DNA of 64,000 bases from contig CAZBEQ010000001.1 of NCBI GenBank assembly GCA_964490975.1, positions 87,768-151,767 on the forward strand, given 5' to 3'. Under the pieces are notes generated by a model. That model did not search any database. It saw nothing but the letters and a program-made list of their open reading frames with translations, and was not told the origin of the DNA. The DNA comes from DTU013 sp964490975. GTDB lineage: Bacteria > Bacillota > Clostridia > Acetivibrionales > DTU013. Positions 35,372-44,267 of the stretch are shown here, piece by piece (positions within the stretch are counted from its first letter, which is position 1; every line of letters starts with the position of its first letter). A program made the position numbers and the translations under genes.

Positions 35372-36019
35372 ATGGAAATCAAAGTAATGAAGAATATAAT
35401 GAGTACCAACGAAAAACTCGCACAGGATAACAGGGCTTATTTTGAAGGTAAAGGCATTACTGCCGTGAATATCATGGCATCTCCGGGTGCGGGAAAGACA
35501 AGCCTCATTTTGAAGGTCATCAAAGAACTGCGCGAGGATACGGATATTCATGTCATTGAAGGGGATATCGCATCAAGCATCGATGCGGAGAAAATACAGA
35601 TGGCCGGGATACCGGTAATACAGATCAATACGGGTGGAGGCTGCCATCTTGACGCAGCGATGATCAAATCGGCGGTAGAGGATCTGAACATTCAGGGAAG
35701 TTCTCTTCTGTTTATTGAAAATGTAGGTAATCTGGTCTGCCCTTCCGCCTTCGATTTGGGGGAGGACATCCGTTTAGTTATTGCCAGCGTTCCGGAAGGA
35801 CATGACAAACCTTATAAATATTTGTCAATGTTCGAGGGAGCCGATGCAATCGTGCTGAACAAAATGGACCTGAAGGAATATATTGATTTTGATTTGAACC
35901 TCTTTTACAAGGGGGTCAGGGCTCTTAACGAGAGGGTGCCGATTTTTGAAGTTTCCTGTCACACAGGGCAGGGAACACAGGAATTTACCAAATGGCTCAG
36001 AAGCCGCTTGAAGGGCTGA
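35372..36019 (+). CDS. hypB: Hydrogenase maturation GTPase HypB
   Basis: 215 residues. P-loop ASPGAGKTSL, EGDIASSIDAEKI, the metal site GGGCHLDA, and the guanine motif NKMD. It lacks the His-rich or CxxCGC N-terminal nickel store seen in some relatives. Its GTP hydrolysis drives nickel insertion with HypA. Cleanly spaced between hypA and hypF. Confidence 0.95.
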   Translation: MEIKVMKNIMSTNEKLAQDNRAYFEGKGITAVNIMASPGAGKTSLILKVIKELREDTDIHVIEGDIASSIDAEKIQMAGIPVIQINTGGGCHLDAAMIKSAVEDLNIQGSSLLFIENVGNLVCPSAFDLGEDIRLVIASVPEGHDKPYKYLSMFEGADAIVLNKMDLKEYIDFDLNLFYKGVRALNERVPIFEVSCHTGQGTQEFTKWLRSRLKG

Positions 36020-36066
36020 TGACGGCTGGCTTTGCTGAAGCGGGCAGCTGATGGATGACTAATAGC

Positions 36067-36155
36067 TGGTGGCGGGTGGCAGATTGCGAGTGGCGAGTGG
36101 CAGGTGGCAGATAACAGGTGGCAAGGTAGCAGATAACAGGTGGCAAGGTAGCAGC
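36067..36155. repeat. GGTGGC tandem repeats before hypF
   Basis: The ~90 bp before the hypF start consists of degenerate GGTGGC/GAGTGGC units followed by two copies of a 22-bp unit (ACAGGTGGCAAGGTAGCAGA plus two bases). In frame, they would encode an extension of HypF (MAGGRLRV and so on) not found in the family, so they are treated as non-coding expansion between hypB and hypF. Confidence 0.75.
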
Positions 36156-38690
36156 ATGAAAAGAGTTCGTATTATTATAAAAGGCATAGTGCAGGGAGTG
36201 GGCTTTCGTCCCTTTGTCTACCGCCTTGCCTCTGAGCTGGATCTAAAGGGCTGGGTCAATAATACCGGCTCAGAGGTTATTATTGAAGCCGAAGGAGAGG
36301 CAAATGCTCTCGAGAAATTTGAGAGCCGTCTGGGAATTGAGGCACCTGCGCTGTCGGCGATCCGAAGCCTGAATATACAGGAGCTCGAGCCGGCGGACTT
36401 TCATTCCTTCGATATCCTTGAAAGCAGTATTGCTGGACAAGGTAAGCAGCAAGGTGTGTTTGTTTCGCCTGATATCTCCATCTGTAACAAATGCACACAG
36501 GAATTGTTTGATGAAAAAGACAGGCGTTACTTGTACCCGTTTATCAATTGCACTGATTGCGGTCCCAGGTTTACCATTGTAAAAGATGTACCGTATGACA
36601 GGGACCGTACCACCATGAGCGTGTTTGCGATGTGTGAGGAATGTGCCGGGGAGTACAGTGAGCCATCGAATAGAAGGTATCATGCCCAGCCGGTCTCCTG
36701 CTATCATTGCGGGCCGGCTGTTTGGCTCATGGATCGGAACGGAAGTGAGTTGCAGGTCCAAAATCCAATTTCCAAGGCGATATCGCTGCTTTCTGAGGGG
36801 CGGATCCTTGCCGTAAAAGGGATCGGAGGATACCATCTGGTCTGTGATGCTAGCAACCCGGCCGCTGTGGCGGAGCTTAGACGGAGAAAGATCAGGGACG
36901 ACAAGCCATTTGCCATAATGGCCCGGAATATGCAGGTTGTCGAAAGGTTTTGCCATATCAGTCCGGAAGAGAAGCATCTTCTGGAAAATGAGAAGCGGCC
37001 TATTGTTCTTTTCAGAAAAAGTGAGGGCATTCGGCTTCCGGAGGAAATCGCTCCGAGGAACTCGTTTCTTGGAATCATGCTGCCTTATACGCCTATCCAT
37101 CTGCTGCTGTTTAAAGGGACGGTTCTGTTTGACACGTTGGTAATGACCAGTGGGAATCGAAGCTCGGAGCCGATCTGCTATAAGGAAGAGGAAGCGGTAC
37201 AGACCTTGGGCACGATTGCAGACTATTTCCTTGCCAACAACAGGGAGATACATACCAGAGTAGATGATTCAGTCATACGAAGCTTCCGGGGAAGGGAATA
37301 TCCCATCCGGCGCTCGAGGGGCTACGTGCCTGCGCCGGTACGATGTGATATATTTGACGAGGAGCATGCGGCAGGTAAAACTATTGAAGCTGTTGCTTTA
37401 CCGGATTCTGCGGCTCCGGTTATAGCTAAAGATAATGAGTCGGCATTTTCCATCCCGACGGTCCTGGCAACGGGAGGGGAACTGAAAAGCACGTTCTGTA
37501 TGAACAAGGGAACGGAATTTTATATCAGCCAGCATATAGAAGACCTTGAGAATTACGAAACCCTCCGGTCCTTCGAGGAAGGGATCGATCACTTTAAAAA
37601 GCTCTTTGGGCTGAGGCCGGAGATCATTGCATATGATTTGCACCCGGGATATCTTTCTACGAAATATGCCCTGACCACAGCTACGGGCAAGCGGGTCGGA
37701 ATTCAGCATCATCATGCTCACATCGCCGCCTGTATGGCGGATAATGAGCTGAAGGGCGAGGTCATCGGAGTTGCTTTTGACGGAGCAGGATATGGTGAAG
37801 ACGGTAATCTATGGGGCGGAGAATTCTTTTCCGGGGGCTTGGATGGTTTTATACGGCAAGGCCATCTGGAATATGTGAAGATGCCGGGCGGAGAAGCCGC
37901 AATCAGGGAGCCATGGAGAATGGCTGCCGCATACCTTTACCATACATTCGGCGGCGATGAAGATATTTGCAATATGAAAGTCCTGCAAGGTATCGGCGAA
38001 ATCAAACGAGAGGCCGTATTTCAGATGCTGGAGAAATCCGTCAACTGCCCGATGACCTCCAGTATGGGACGCTTGTTTGATGCAGTGTCGGCACTTTTGA
38101 ACATACGGCAGGAAATCCGGTATGAGGGACAGGCTGCTATTGAACTCGAGTTCGCATCCTATGGGGCTGACGGGAGCTCGCTGCGTGAAAGCTGCGGGAG
38201 CCGGCCGCAAGAGAGCTATGGGAGCCGGCCGCAGGAAAGCTGCGGGAGCCGGCCGCAAGAGAGTTCTGAGAGTCAGCCACAGGTGAGTTTTCAAAACCGG
38301 GCGCAACAGTTCTATGACTTTGAACTCAGGCAGGAAGCCGGACTGTTTGTTGTGGATGTTGGAAACACTATAAAAGAGATCCTTCGGGATTTGGAAAGTG
38401 GAGAGCCTGTAAGCATTATTTCCCTGCGGTTTCACAAAACTGCTGCGCAAATCGTTCTGGCAGGATGTGAAGCGATACGAAAGAGAACCGGCCTGGACAG
38501 GGTGGCTCTGAGCGGAGGGGTATTCCAGAATATGACCCTGCTGGAGCAGTCGGTATCGTTATTGGAGAAATCAGGTTTTGAGGTGTTCATACACCACAGA
38601 GTCCCTGCCAATGACGGAGGGATTTCGCTGGGACAGGCGGCGATGGTGCTGGCACTGGCACTCCAACAAAAGCAAAATAAAACGAATTAA
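36156..38690 (+). CDS. hypF: Carbamoyltransferase HypF (with tandem-repeat insert)
   Basis: 844 residues. N-terminal acylphosphatase domain (KGIVQGVGFRPFVYRLA), two C-x2-C pairs of zinc fingers (CNKCTQE, CTDCGP; CEEC, CYHCGP), a YrdC-like domain (VKGIGGYHLVCDA), and the C-terminal carbamoyltransferase/Kae1-like domain (HHHAHIAACMADN, GVAFDGAGYGEDGNLWGGE, ALSGGVFQN). It makes the thiocarbamate on HypE that becomes the CN ligand. Oddity: about 40 residues near 670-710 are a repeated GSRPQES(Y/C) unit encoded by 24-bp repeats (38170-38295), inserted in a surface region without breaking the frame. Start chosen at MKRVRIIIKG after the repeat tract. Confidence 0.95.
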   Translation: MKRVRIIIKGIVQGVGFRPFVYRLASELDLKGWVNNTGSEVIIEAEGEANALEKFESRLGIEAPALSAIRSLNIQELEPADFHSFDILESSIAGQGKQQGVFVSPDISICNKCTQELFDEKDRRYLYPFINCTDCGPRFTIVKDVPYDRDRTTMSVFAMCEECAGEYSEPSNRRYHAQPVSCYHCGPAVWLMDRNGSELQVQNPISKAISLLSEGRILAVKGIGGYHLVCDASNPAAVAELRRRKIRDDKPFAIMARNMQVVERFCHISPEEKHLLENEKRPIVLFRKSEGIRLPEEIAPRNSFLGIMLPYTPIHLLLFKGTVLFDTLVMTSGNRSSEPICYKEEEAVQTLGTIADYFLANNREIHTRVDDSVIRSFRGREYPIRRSRGYVPAPVRCDIFDEEHAAGKTIEAVALPDSAAPVIAKDNESAFSIPTVLATGGELKSTFCMNKGTEFYISQHIEDLENYETLRSFEEGIDHFKKLFGLRPEIIAYDLHPGYLSTKYALTTATGKRVGIQHHHAHIAACMADNELKGEVIGVAFDGAGYGEDGNLWGGEFFSGGLDGFIRQGHLEYVKMPGGEAAIREPWRMAAAYLYHTFGGDEDICNMKVLQGIGEIKREAVFQMLEKSVNCPMTSSMGRLFDAVSALLNIRQEIRYEGQAAIELEFASYGADGSSLRESCGSRPQESYGSRPQESCGSRPQESSESQPQVSFQNRAQQFYDFELRQEAGLFVVDVGNTIKEILRDLESGEPVSIISLRFHKTAAQIVLAGCEAIRKRTGLDRVALSGGVFQNMTLLEQSVSLLEKSGFEVFIHHRVPANDGGISLGQAAMVLALALQQKQNKTN

Positions 38691-38770
38691 TGAAAGCGCG
38701 AATCTGTTAACAAGACCAATAAGAAGCAAATTAGCATGTATATGTTGAAACTATAAATGAGGTGATAGGG

Positions 38771-38992
38771 ATGTGTCTTGGACTAGCCGGGAAAATAATC
38801 AGAATAGAGGGCAGGCTTGGGACAGTAGAAATACTCGGCGCGAGCAGGGAGGTTTCACTGGACTTTGTAGCCGATGCCAAGGAAGGGGATTATGTACTGG
38901 TCCATGCCGGGTTTGCGATCCAGATCATCGATGAGGAAGAGGCGTTGAAAACCATTGAGCTTTTCCGTGAGTTGGAGGAGCTGAATGATTAA
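38771..38992 (+). CDS. hypC: Hydrogenase maturation chaperone HypC
   Basis: 73 residues. The start at 38771 gives MCLGLAGKII; the N-terminal Met-Cys is essential in HypC because that Cys binds iron and HypD. A GTG at 38762 adds three residues before the Met and is rejected for that reason. A conserved VHAGFAI motif is present. It overlaps hypD by 8 nt. Confidence 0.94.
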   Translation: MCLGLAGKIIRIEGRLGTVEILGASREVSLDFVADAKEGDYVLVHAGFAIQIIDEEEALKTIELFRELEELND

Positions 38993-40079
38993 CTATATCG
39001 ATGAGTTCCGTGATCCCGGACTTGCCAGCAAAATGGCGGGGATATTATCTGAATACAAGGGTGACCCCATTTCTGTAATGGAGGTGTGCGGCACCCATAC
39101 TATGGCGCTTTCCAGATTTGGAATACGCAATATACTTCCGGAGGGCATCCGGCTTATTTCAGGACCTGGCTGCCCTGTCTGTGTCACCCCGGTGAGCTAC
39201 ATCAATGCGGCGTTGGAGCTGGCGCGGTATCCTAAAACCGTTATAACCACCTTTGGCGATATGATAAGGGTGCCTGGGACAGAATCGTCCCTCCAGAGAG
39301 AAAAAGCCATGGGAGCAGATGTCAGGATAGTGTATTCACCGTTGGATGCTTTGAAAATAGCTGCTGAGCATCCGGACTTAAGGGTCGTGTTTTTGTCAAT
39401 CGGCTTTGAAACAACGACGCCCGGCGCAGCATTGACGATCAGAAAGGCTAAGACGGATGGAATCGGTAACTTCTCCGTACTTCCTTCAAACAAAACAATG
39501 CCGGAGGTATTAAAGCTCCTTGCATCCGACAGCAGCGTCAAGATCGATGCGTATCTTTATCCGGGCAATGTATGTGCTATTACCGGAATAAAGCCCTATG
39601 AGGAGCTAGCTGAAAAATACGGGATATCCGGAGCAGTGACCGGCTTTGAACCGCTGGATCTGCTTTTTTCATTGACCTATCTGGTTTCTGCGCTGAAGGA
39701 AAAAAGAAGCTTTGTTTATAACCAGTACTCCAGAGTGGTAAAGCCGGAGGGAAACCCAGCGGCGCTGAGCGTGATGCAGGAGGTCTTTGAACCCTGCGAT
39801 GCAAGCTGGAGAGGGATCGGAAACATCCCGGGCTCCGGACTGATGATAAGAAGCAGTTACGAAGAATTTGACGCCTGGAAGGTTTACAGCCTGACCCAGC
39901 GGGAAATACCGGAACCGGCAGGCTGTAAATGCGGTGAAATACTCAAGGGCAGAACGACACCAGCTTCATGCGGACTGTTTGGAACCGTATGCTCGCCGGA
40001 TAATCCGGTCGGCCCTTGCATGGTTTCATCCGAGGGGACCTGTGCGGCATTTTATAAATATGGAGGAAACGATGTCTGA
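38985..40079 (+). CDS. hypD: Hydrogenase maturation factor HypD
   Basis: 364 residues. Motifs: VCGTHTMALSRFGIR, SGPGCPVCVTP, GFETTTPG, and the C-terminal cysteine cluster (CKCGEILKG, CGLFGTVCSPDNPVGPC) that holds the [4Fe-4S] centre. It receives CN from HypE and assembles Fe(CN)2CO. Overlaps hypC at the start and hypE at the end (8 nt each). Confidence 0.96.
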   Translation: MINYIDEFRDPGLASKMAGILSEYKGDPISVMEVCGTHTMALSRFGIRNILPEGIRLISGPGCPVCVTPVSYINAALELARYPKTVITTFGDMIRVPGTESSLQREKAMGADVRIVYSPLDALKIAAEHPDLRVVFLSIGFETTTPGAALTIRKAKTDGIGNFSVLPSNKTMPEVLKLLASDSSVKIDAYLYPGNVCAITGIKPYEELAEKYGISGAVTGFEPLDLLFSLTYLVSALKEKRSFVYNQYSRVVKPEGNPAALSVMQEVFEPCDASWRGIGNIPGSGLMIRSSYEEFDAWKVYSLTQREIPEPAGCKCGEILKGRTTPASCGLFGTVCSPDNPVGPCMVSSEGTCAAFYKYGGNDV

Positions 40080-41076
40080 TATCATTACCCTTTCACACGG
40101 CAGCGGGGGCAGATTGACACACCAGCTGATCCAAACCATATTCCGAAAGCATTTTTCTGATGGCAGCCGTAATGAGGACGACTCTGCCATACTGGATCTG
40201 CCGGTAGGAAGGCTGGCATTTACTACAGACAGCTTTGTTGTCAGCCCTATCTTTTTTAAGGGCGGAGATATTGGAAAGCTGTCGGTATGCGGCACAGTAA
40301 ACGACCTTGTGACCGGAGGAGCCGATCCGCTGTACCTGAGCTGTGGCTTTATCCTTGAGGAGGGTCTGGAGCTTTCCGAGTTGGAGAGGATCGTGGACTC
40401 AATGGGCCGGACCGCCCGGGAATGCGGTGTGAAAATTGTTACCGGGGATACGAAGGTCGTAGGAAAGGGCGCTGCGGACAAAATATATATCAATACTTCG
40501 GGGATCGGTGTGATCCGCGAGGGGATCCGGGTTTCAGGCTCCCTTGCAAAGCCGGGGGACAGCGTCATTGTAACTGGGCCTGTTGGCGAGCATGGCTGCG
40601 CCATCCTTCTGGAGAGGGAAAGACTGAGTATCAATGCAGATGTCAAAAGTGACTGTGCCTGCCTTAACGGACTGATCGGGAAGGTTCTCGACAAAGTAAA
40701 GGATATACATGTGCTTCGCGATCCGACCAGGGGCGGTCTTGCCACTACGCTCAACGAAATAGCTGAACAGAGCGGAGTTGGGATCGTTCTGGATGAGGCT
40801 GGCATTCCGGTACGGGATCAGGTCAGAGGGATCTGTGAGCTTCTTGGGATGGATCCGCTTTATATGGCAAACGAGGGCAGGATGATCCTCATTGTGCCGA
40901 AGACTTCTGAGAAAATTGTACTGGAGATTTTAAAACATGATATACTGGGGAAGGATGCCTGCATTGTTGGAGAGGTTGTTGAAGCACCGGCAGGCAGGGT
41001 CATCATGAGGACGATTACCGGTGGGCACCGGATCGTCGATATGATGGCGGGAGATATGCTCCCGAGGATCTGTTAA
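40072..41076 (+). CDS. hypE: Hydrogenase maturation dehydratase HypE
   Basis: 334 residues from the ATG at 40072, preceded by GGAGG. It ends PRIC: the C-terminal Cys is the carrier of the thiocarboxamide, later dehydrated to thiocyanate. AIR-synthase-like fold: LSHGSGGRLTHQL, DDSAILDLP, VSGTVNDL-like VCGTVNDLVTGGA, RDPTRGGLATTLNE, ANEGRM. The start codon overlaps the end of hypD; the longer frame starting at 39934 is an artefact. Confidence 0.96.
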   Translation: MSDIITLSHGSGGRLTHQLIQTIFRKHFSDGSRNEDDSAILDLPVGRLAFTTDSFVVSPIFFKGGDIGKLSVCGTVNDLVTGGADPLYLSCGFILEEGLELSELERIVDSMGRTARECGVKIVTGDTKVVGKGAADKIYINTSGIGVIREGIRVSGSLAKPGDSVIVTGPVGEHGCAILLERERLSINADVKSDCACLNGLIGKVLDKVKDIHVLRDPTRGGLATTLNEIAEQSGVGIVLDEAGIPVRDQVRGICELLGMDPLYMANEGRMILIVPKTSEKIVLEILKHDILGKDACIVGEVVEAPAGRVIMRTITGGHRIVDMMAGDMLPRIC

Positions 41077-41108
41077 GGTAATGATTAATCATGTTAAGGA
41101 GGATGGGT

Positions 41109-42164
41109 ATGAGCATTACAAAGAGTCTATTCCATACCATGAAGGATGGTACGGAGATACATATGTACAAGCTTACCAATTCAAAAAATATGTCGGTCGG
41201 AATAATAAATTACGGGGGTACAATCGTATCGATTGAGGTCCCGGATCGTAATGGCAAGCTGCAGGATGTTACACTTGGATATGATAATCTTGACCAATAT
41301 CTCAAAAAGAGTAATTTCTTCGGCGCGCTGGTCGGACGGCACGCAAACCGGATAGAGGATTCCTGGTTCGAGTTGAACGGGAAAGTATATCAACTGGCAA
41401 AAAACGATGGCGATAACCATTTGCACGGTGGCGACAAGGGATTTGACAAGGTCGTATGGAAAGCCGCAGCCCTTGAGGTAATGGAAGGACCGGCGCTTCA
41501 GCTAAGCTGCCGCAGTGCGGATGGGGAAGAGAATTATCCCGGAAACCTGGACGTCGAGGTTACTTACACGCTGACCGGGGAGAATGAACTAAAAATCGAT
41601 TATTATGCCGTATCGGACAAGGACACGGTTGTTAATCTGACGAACCATGCTTATTTCAACTTGTCCGGGCATGCATCGGGCAATATTTACAAACATCTGC
41701 TGAAAATCAATGCCGACCGTTTTACTGTGGTTGATAACGAATGTATCCCGACCGGAGAGATCCGCAATGTAAAGAACACGCCAATGGATTTTACCGAACT
41801 TACGCCCATCGGAGCAAGAATTGACAGCGCGAATGAACAGATTGCATGCGGGAAAGGCTATGACCACAACTGGGTCCTTAATGTCAGCGGGAAGGCCCCG
41901 GAAAAGGCGGCAGAACTGTTCGATCCTGAAACGGGCAGACTGATGGAGGTATTTACGACAAAACCCGGAGTGCAATTCTATTCCGGTAATTTCCTGGATG
42001 GAGCCATCGGCAAGGAAGGGGCCGTGTACGGCAAGAGATCCGGCCTTTGTCTGGAAACTCAGTTCTTCCCCAATGCTATGAAGCACAAGCATTTCCCGTC
42101 ACCGATCCTGAGAGCAGGAGAAGAATACAGGCATACAACGACTTATAAGTTCTCATGCAGGTAA
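41109..42164 (+). CDS. galM: Aldose 1-epimerase (galactose mutarotase)
   Basis: 351 residues. Catalytic motifs: FFGALVGRHANRI, HLHGGDKGFDKVVW (His), TNHAYFNLSG (His), DHNWVLN and the C-terminal GLCLETQFFPNAMKHKHFPS (catalytic Glu). Start at 41109, 7 nt after AAGGAGG. It interconverts alpha- and beta-hexoses. It follows hypE by 32 nt on the same strand and shares its terminator, though it has no evident role in hydrogenase work. Confidence 0.94.
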   Translation: MSITKSLFHTMKDGTEIHMYKLTNSKNMSVGIINYGGTIVSIEVPDRNGKLQDVTLGYDNLDQYLKKSNFFGALVGRHANRIEDSWFELNGKVYQLAKNDGDNHLHGGDKGFDKVVWKAAALEVMEGPALQLSCRSADGEENYPGNLDVEVTYTLTGENELKIDYYAVSDKDTVVNLTNHAYFNLSGHASGNIYKHLLKINADRFTVVDNECIPTGEIRNVKNTPMDFTELTPIGARIDSANEQIACGKGYDHNWVLNVSGKAPEKAAELFDPETGRLMEVFTTKPGVQFYSGNFLDGAIGKEGAVYGKRSGLCLETQFFPNAMKHKHFPSPILRAGEEYRHTTTYKFSCR

Positions 42165-42191
42165 TAAGGTTAACTGAAAATAATTTGTTAA

Positions 42192-42231
42192 AAACAGCAA
42201 ACGACTATTTTTATAGGATTTGCTGTTTTTT
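42192..42231 (+). terminator. Intrinsic terminator after galM
   Basis: AAACAGCAAA (42192-42201) pairs with TTTGCTGTTT (42219-42228), followed by T's to 42231. It closes the ech-hyp-galM transcription unit. Confidence 0.9.
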
Positions 42232-43012
42232 ATATTTAGAAAACCCCACGTTAGATGTGGGGTTCTGTAAAGCTTACAGCTCGAGTAATAAAAACTTCTT
42301 TTGATATAATAAAATTGCGGTCTTCTAACTGCAACTAAAATCCAAGTATATGTGGTAACTCCTTTGCTTGAATTATTATGATACTGCACTACCCATTATT
42401 TCAGCTTTAGAACAGAATTCTACTGATAAACGGCTTATTTTATATATAACCTGTTAAAAATAAGGCTTTTTCTTCGTAATGCACCGCAATTTCGTCCTAT
42501 AATTGCAAAAACGGGTAGTCCGCTCCGGTTTAGCTACTATATCGCCTCTGTAAATCTCAAACTAACATCGCTTCCTTTACAAATCATTAAACGATCAGCT
42601 AACAATAGATGACGATAAACCGTTCACGGGTGCTGGTAGTTGACTTATTGCGTTTGGAAGACCGTACTAACGCCTTATAGGTGTGGACAGTAGTTAAGGG
42701 CTATGCCCGCTAAAGATAAATCTCACTACATTACAGATCAAAAAAATCAGCGCTTTTGAGCTGATTTCCCTTAAGTTAATGACATTGGGCTAGCCGGCTA
42801 GGCCAGAGGATCATTTGTATGCGGCATGTCCGGCAAAGCTGGACCACGCAAGAGCAACTGAAAACAGCGGGATCGGGTGGTGAATATTATGAATGATGTA
42901 AGCAAAAATAGTATAACGAGGCATTTTATACGAGAAAAATCAGTAAAGATGATGCGAGAAAGATGACTATTCAACAAAGGAGATTATCTAGCGGTTGATA
43001 AACAAAAAATAC
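42232..43012. other. Non-coding stretch with hairpins; probable mobile-element remnant or structured RNA
   Basis: No credible gene lies between galM and the ctsR promoter. Visible structure: AACCCCAC-GTTAGAT-GTGGGGTT (42242-42264), a hairpin like those at the ends of IS200/IS605 elements; GCAATT/AATTGC near 42490; GCGTT/AACGC around 42650; and GGGC-TAT-GCCC around 42701. A perfect AAATCAGC/GCTGATTT stem (about 42747-42770), read on the minus strand, is followed by seven T's, a good terminator for a minus-strand transcript starting somewhere before 43000. No transposase remnant was recognised. Confidence 0.45.
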
Positions 43013-43041
43013 TTGAATATACATTACATGTGATTTATAAT
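43013..43041 (+). promoter_or_regulatory. Sigma-A promoter of the ctsR operon
   Basis: TTGAAT (43013-43018), 17-bp spacer, TATAAT (43036-43041). The CtsR box at 43051 covers the expected transcription start. Confidence 0.85.
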
Positions 43042-43050
43042 ATATGTAAA

Positions 43051-43067
43051 AGTCAAAGAAAGTCAAA
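43051..43067 (+). promoter_or_regulatory. CtsR operator
   Basis: AGTCAAAGAAAGTCAAA matches the direct heptad repeat bound by CtsR (GGTCAAA-N3-GGTCAAA type). It begins 10 bp after the -10 box, so binding should block ctsR-mcsA-mcsB-clpC transcription until heat or stress inactivates the repressor. Confidence 0.93.
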
Positions 43068-43099
43068 ATCAATATGTGTTACGAAGGTGGCGAGTGCAT

Positions 43100-43558
43100 T
43101 TGGCCAGAATGAGTGATATAATCGAAGCCTTTTTGAAGCAGATGATCAATGATACAGACGGGGCAATTGAAATACAGCGTAACGAACTGGCAAACCACTT
43201 TAATTGCGTGCCCTCACAAATAAACTATGTAATAGATACAAGATTCACGACCGAGAGAGGCTACTATGTGGAGAGCAGACGCGGCGGAGGGGGACACATA
43301 AGGATCAGACGTGTCAATATAAGCAGGCCGGGAAATTATCTAATGCATATTGTAAGCTCAATGGGAGACAGCATATCTCAGCAATCAGCCGAGGTTTTTG
43401 TAAATAATTTTGTTGACTATGAGGTTATCAGCGCAAGAGAAGGCCTGCTGATCAAGGCTGCTACCAGCGACAAGGTGCTTGGCGGCATAGGCATGCCTGA
43501 TCGGGACATAATAAGGGCCGTGATGTTGAAAAATATGCTGATGAGTCTGATGGTATGA
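43100..43558 (+). CDS. ctsR: Heat-shock repressor CtsR
   Basis: 152 residues. Start is a TTG at 43100, 9 nt after AAGGTGG, giving the family-typical MARMSDIIEAF; the longer frame from 43076 would add eight unlikely residues. DNA-binding part: LANHFNCVPSQINYVIDTRFT, and the basic wing SRRGGGGHIRI that McsB phosphorylates on arginine in Bacillus. First gene of the operon and self-regulated through 43051-43067. Confidence 0.97.
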   Translation: MARMSDIIEAFLKQMINDTDGAIEIQRNELANHFNCVPSQINYVIDTRFTTERGYYVESRRGGGGHIRIRRVNISRPGNYLMHIVSSMGDSISQQSAEVFVNNFVDYEVISAREGLLIKAATSDKVLGGIGMPDRDIIRAVMLKNMLMSLMV

Positions 43559-43664
43559 TCGTCAAGGTTATACAGTAGAGATGCAAGATCAAGAGTAGCA
43601 TTTAAATACTGCGTCAAACAGGGAACAATTACATTGATAAACAATTATTCAGGGAGTGAGGCAT

Positions 43665-44267
43665 ATGCTATGCCAGAAGTGCCACAAAAGAGAGGCTAAT
43701 GTACATTATACACAAATAATAAATAACAAGAAGGTAGAGCTGTATCTTTGCAGTCAGTGTGCGGATGAAAACGGGGCCCTTTCATTCAGTCCGCAGCTTA
43801 GTCTCGGAAATCTTCTTTGGGGCTTTTCTGGCATAGGAAACGGCTCGGGCTTCAGTAAGCTTGAACAGCCGGAAATACTCAGGTGCAGTGTCTGTGGTAT
43901 GAGCTTTGATGATTTCAGAAAAAGTGGGAAATTTGGCTGTGCAAATTGTTACAGAATATTTCGTGAAAATTTGGGTCCAATATTTAGAAGGCTGCATGGA
44001 AGTGCAGAGCATAAAGGAAAATCACCTGATAAAATGATTGATAAAGTACCGGAGATTAGGCCGGAGACAACAGTTGATATGATGCCCGGTAAAAAGCTGG
44101 ATGATAAAATGCCGGGCAATGGGGTAAAGCCCTCAGATGAGATCGGCAGGCTGAAGGAAGAACTGTCTCTCGCTGTAAAAAGTGAAAATTATGAGAAGGC
44201 GGCAGAGCTGAGAGACAGGATAAGGAGTCTCGAAAGCAGCGGGAATGTCAGCGGAGGTGCGTTATGA
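43665..44267 (+). CDS. mcsA: McsB activator McsA (zinc and UVR domains)
   Basis: 200 residues. Four C-x2-C motifs (CQKC, CSQC, CSVC, CANC) form two zinc sites. A variable linker with repeated DKM/PGKK units (~125-155) separates them from a C-terminal UVR motif (EIGRLKEELSLAVKSENYEKAAELRDRI). McsA activates the arginine kinase and brings it to ClpC. The ATG at 43665 has GGGAG 9 nt upstream; the upstream GTG at 43656 is rejected. Overlaps mcsB by 4 nt. Confidence 0.94.
   Translation: MLCQKCHKREANVHYTQIINNKKVELYLCSQCADENGALSFSPQLSLGNLLWGFSGIGNGSGFSKLEQPEILRCSVCGMSFDDFRKSGKFGCANCYRIFRENLGPIFRRLHGSAEHKGKSPDKMIDKVPEIRPETTVDMMPGKKLDDKMPGNGVKPSDEIGRLKEELSLAVKSENYEKAAELRDRIRSLESSGNVSGGAL

Noticed and set aside
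36270..37253. 327-residue open frame on the minus strand
   Set aside because: It lies wholly within hypF, lacks a ribosome site and recognisable domains, and is a shadow of the real gene's codon bias. Other long antisense frames (37809-38450, 40026-40805, 46053-46841) were rejected for the same reason.
42242..42264. Complete IS200/IS605 element
   Set aside because: Only one hairpin of the right type is present and no TnpA or TnpB sequence exists within 1 kb, so no intact element is claimed.
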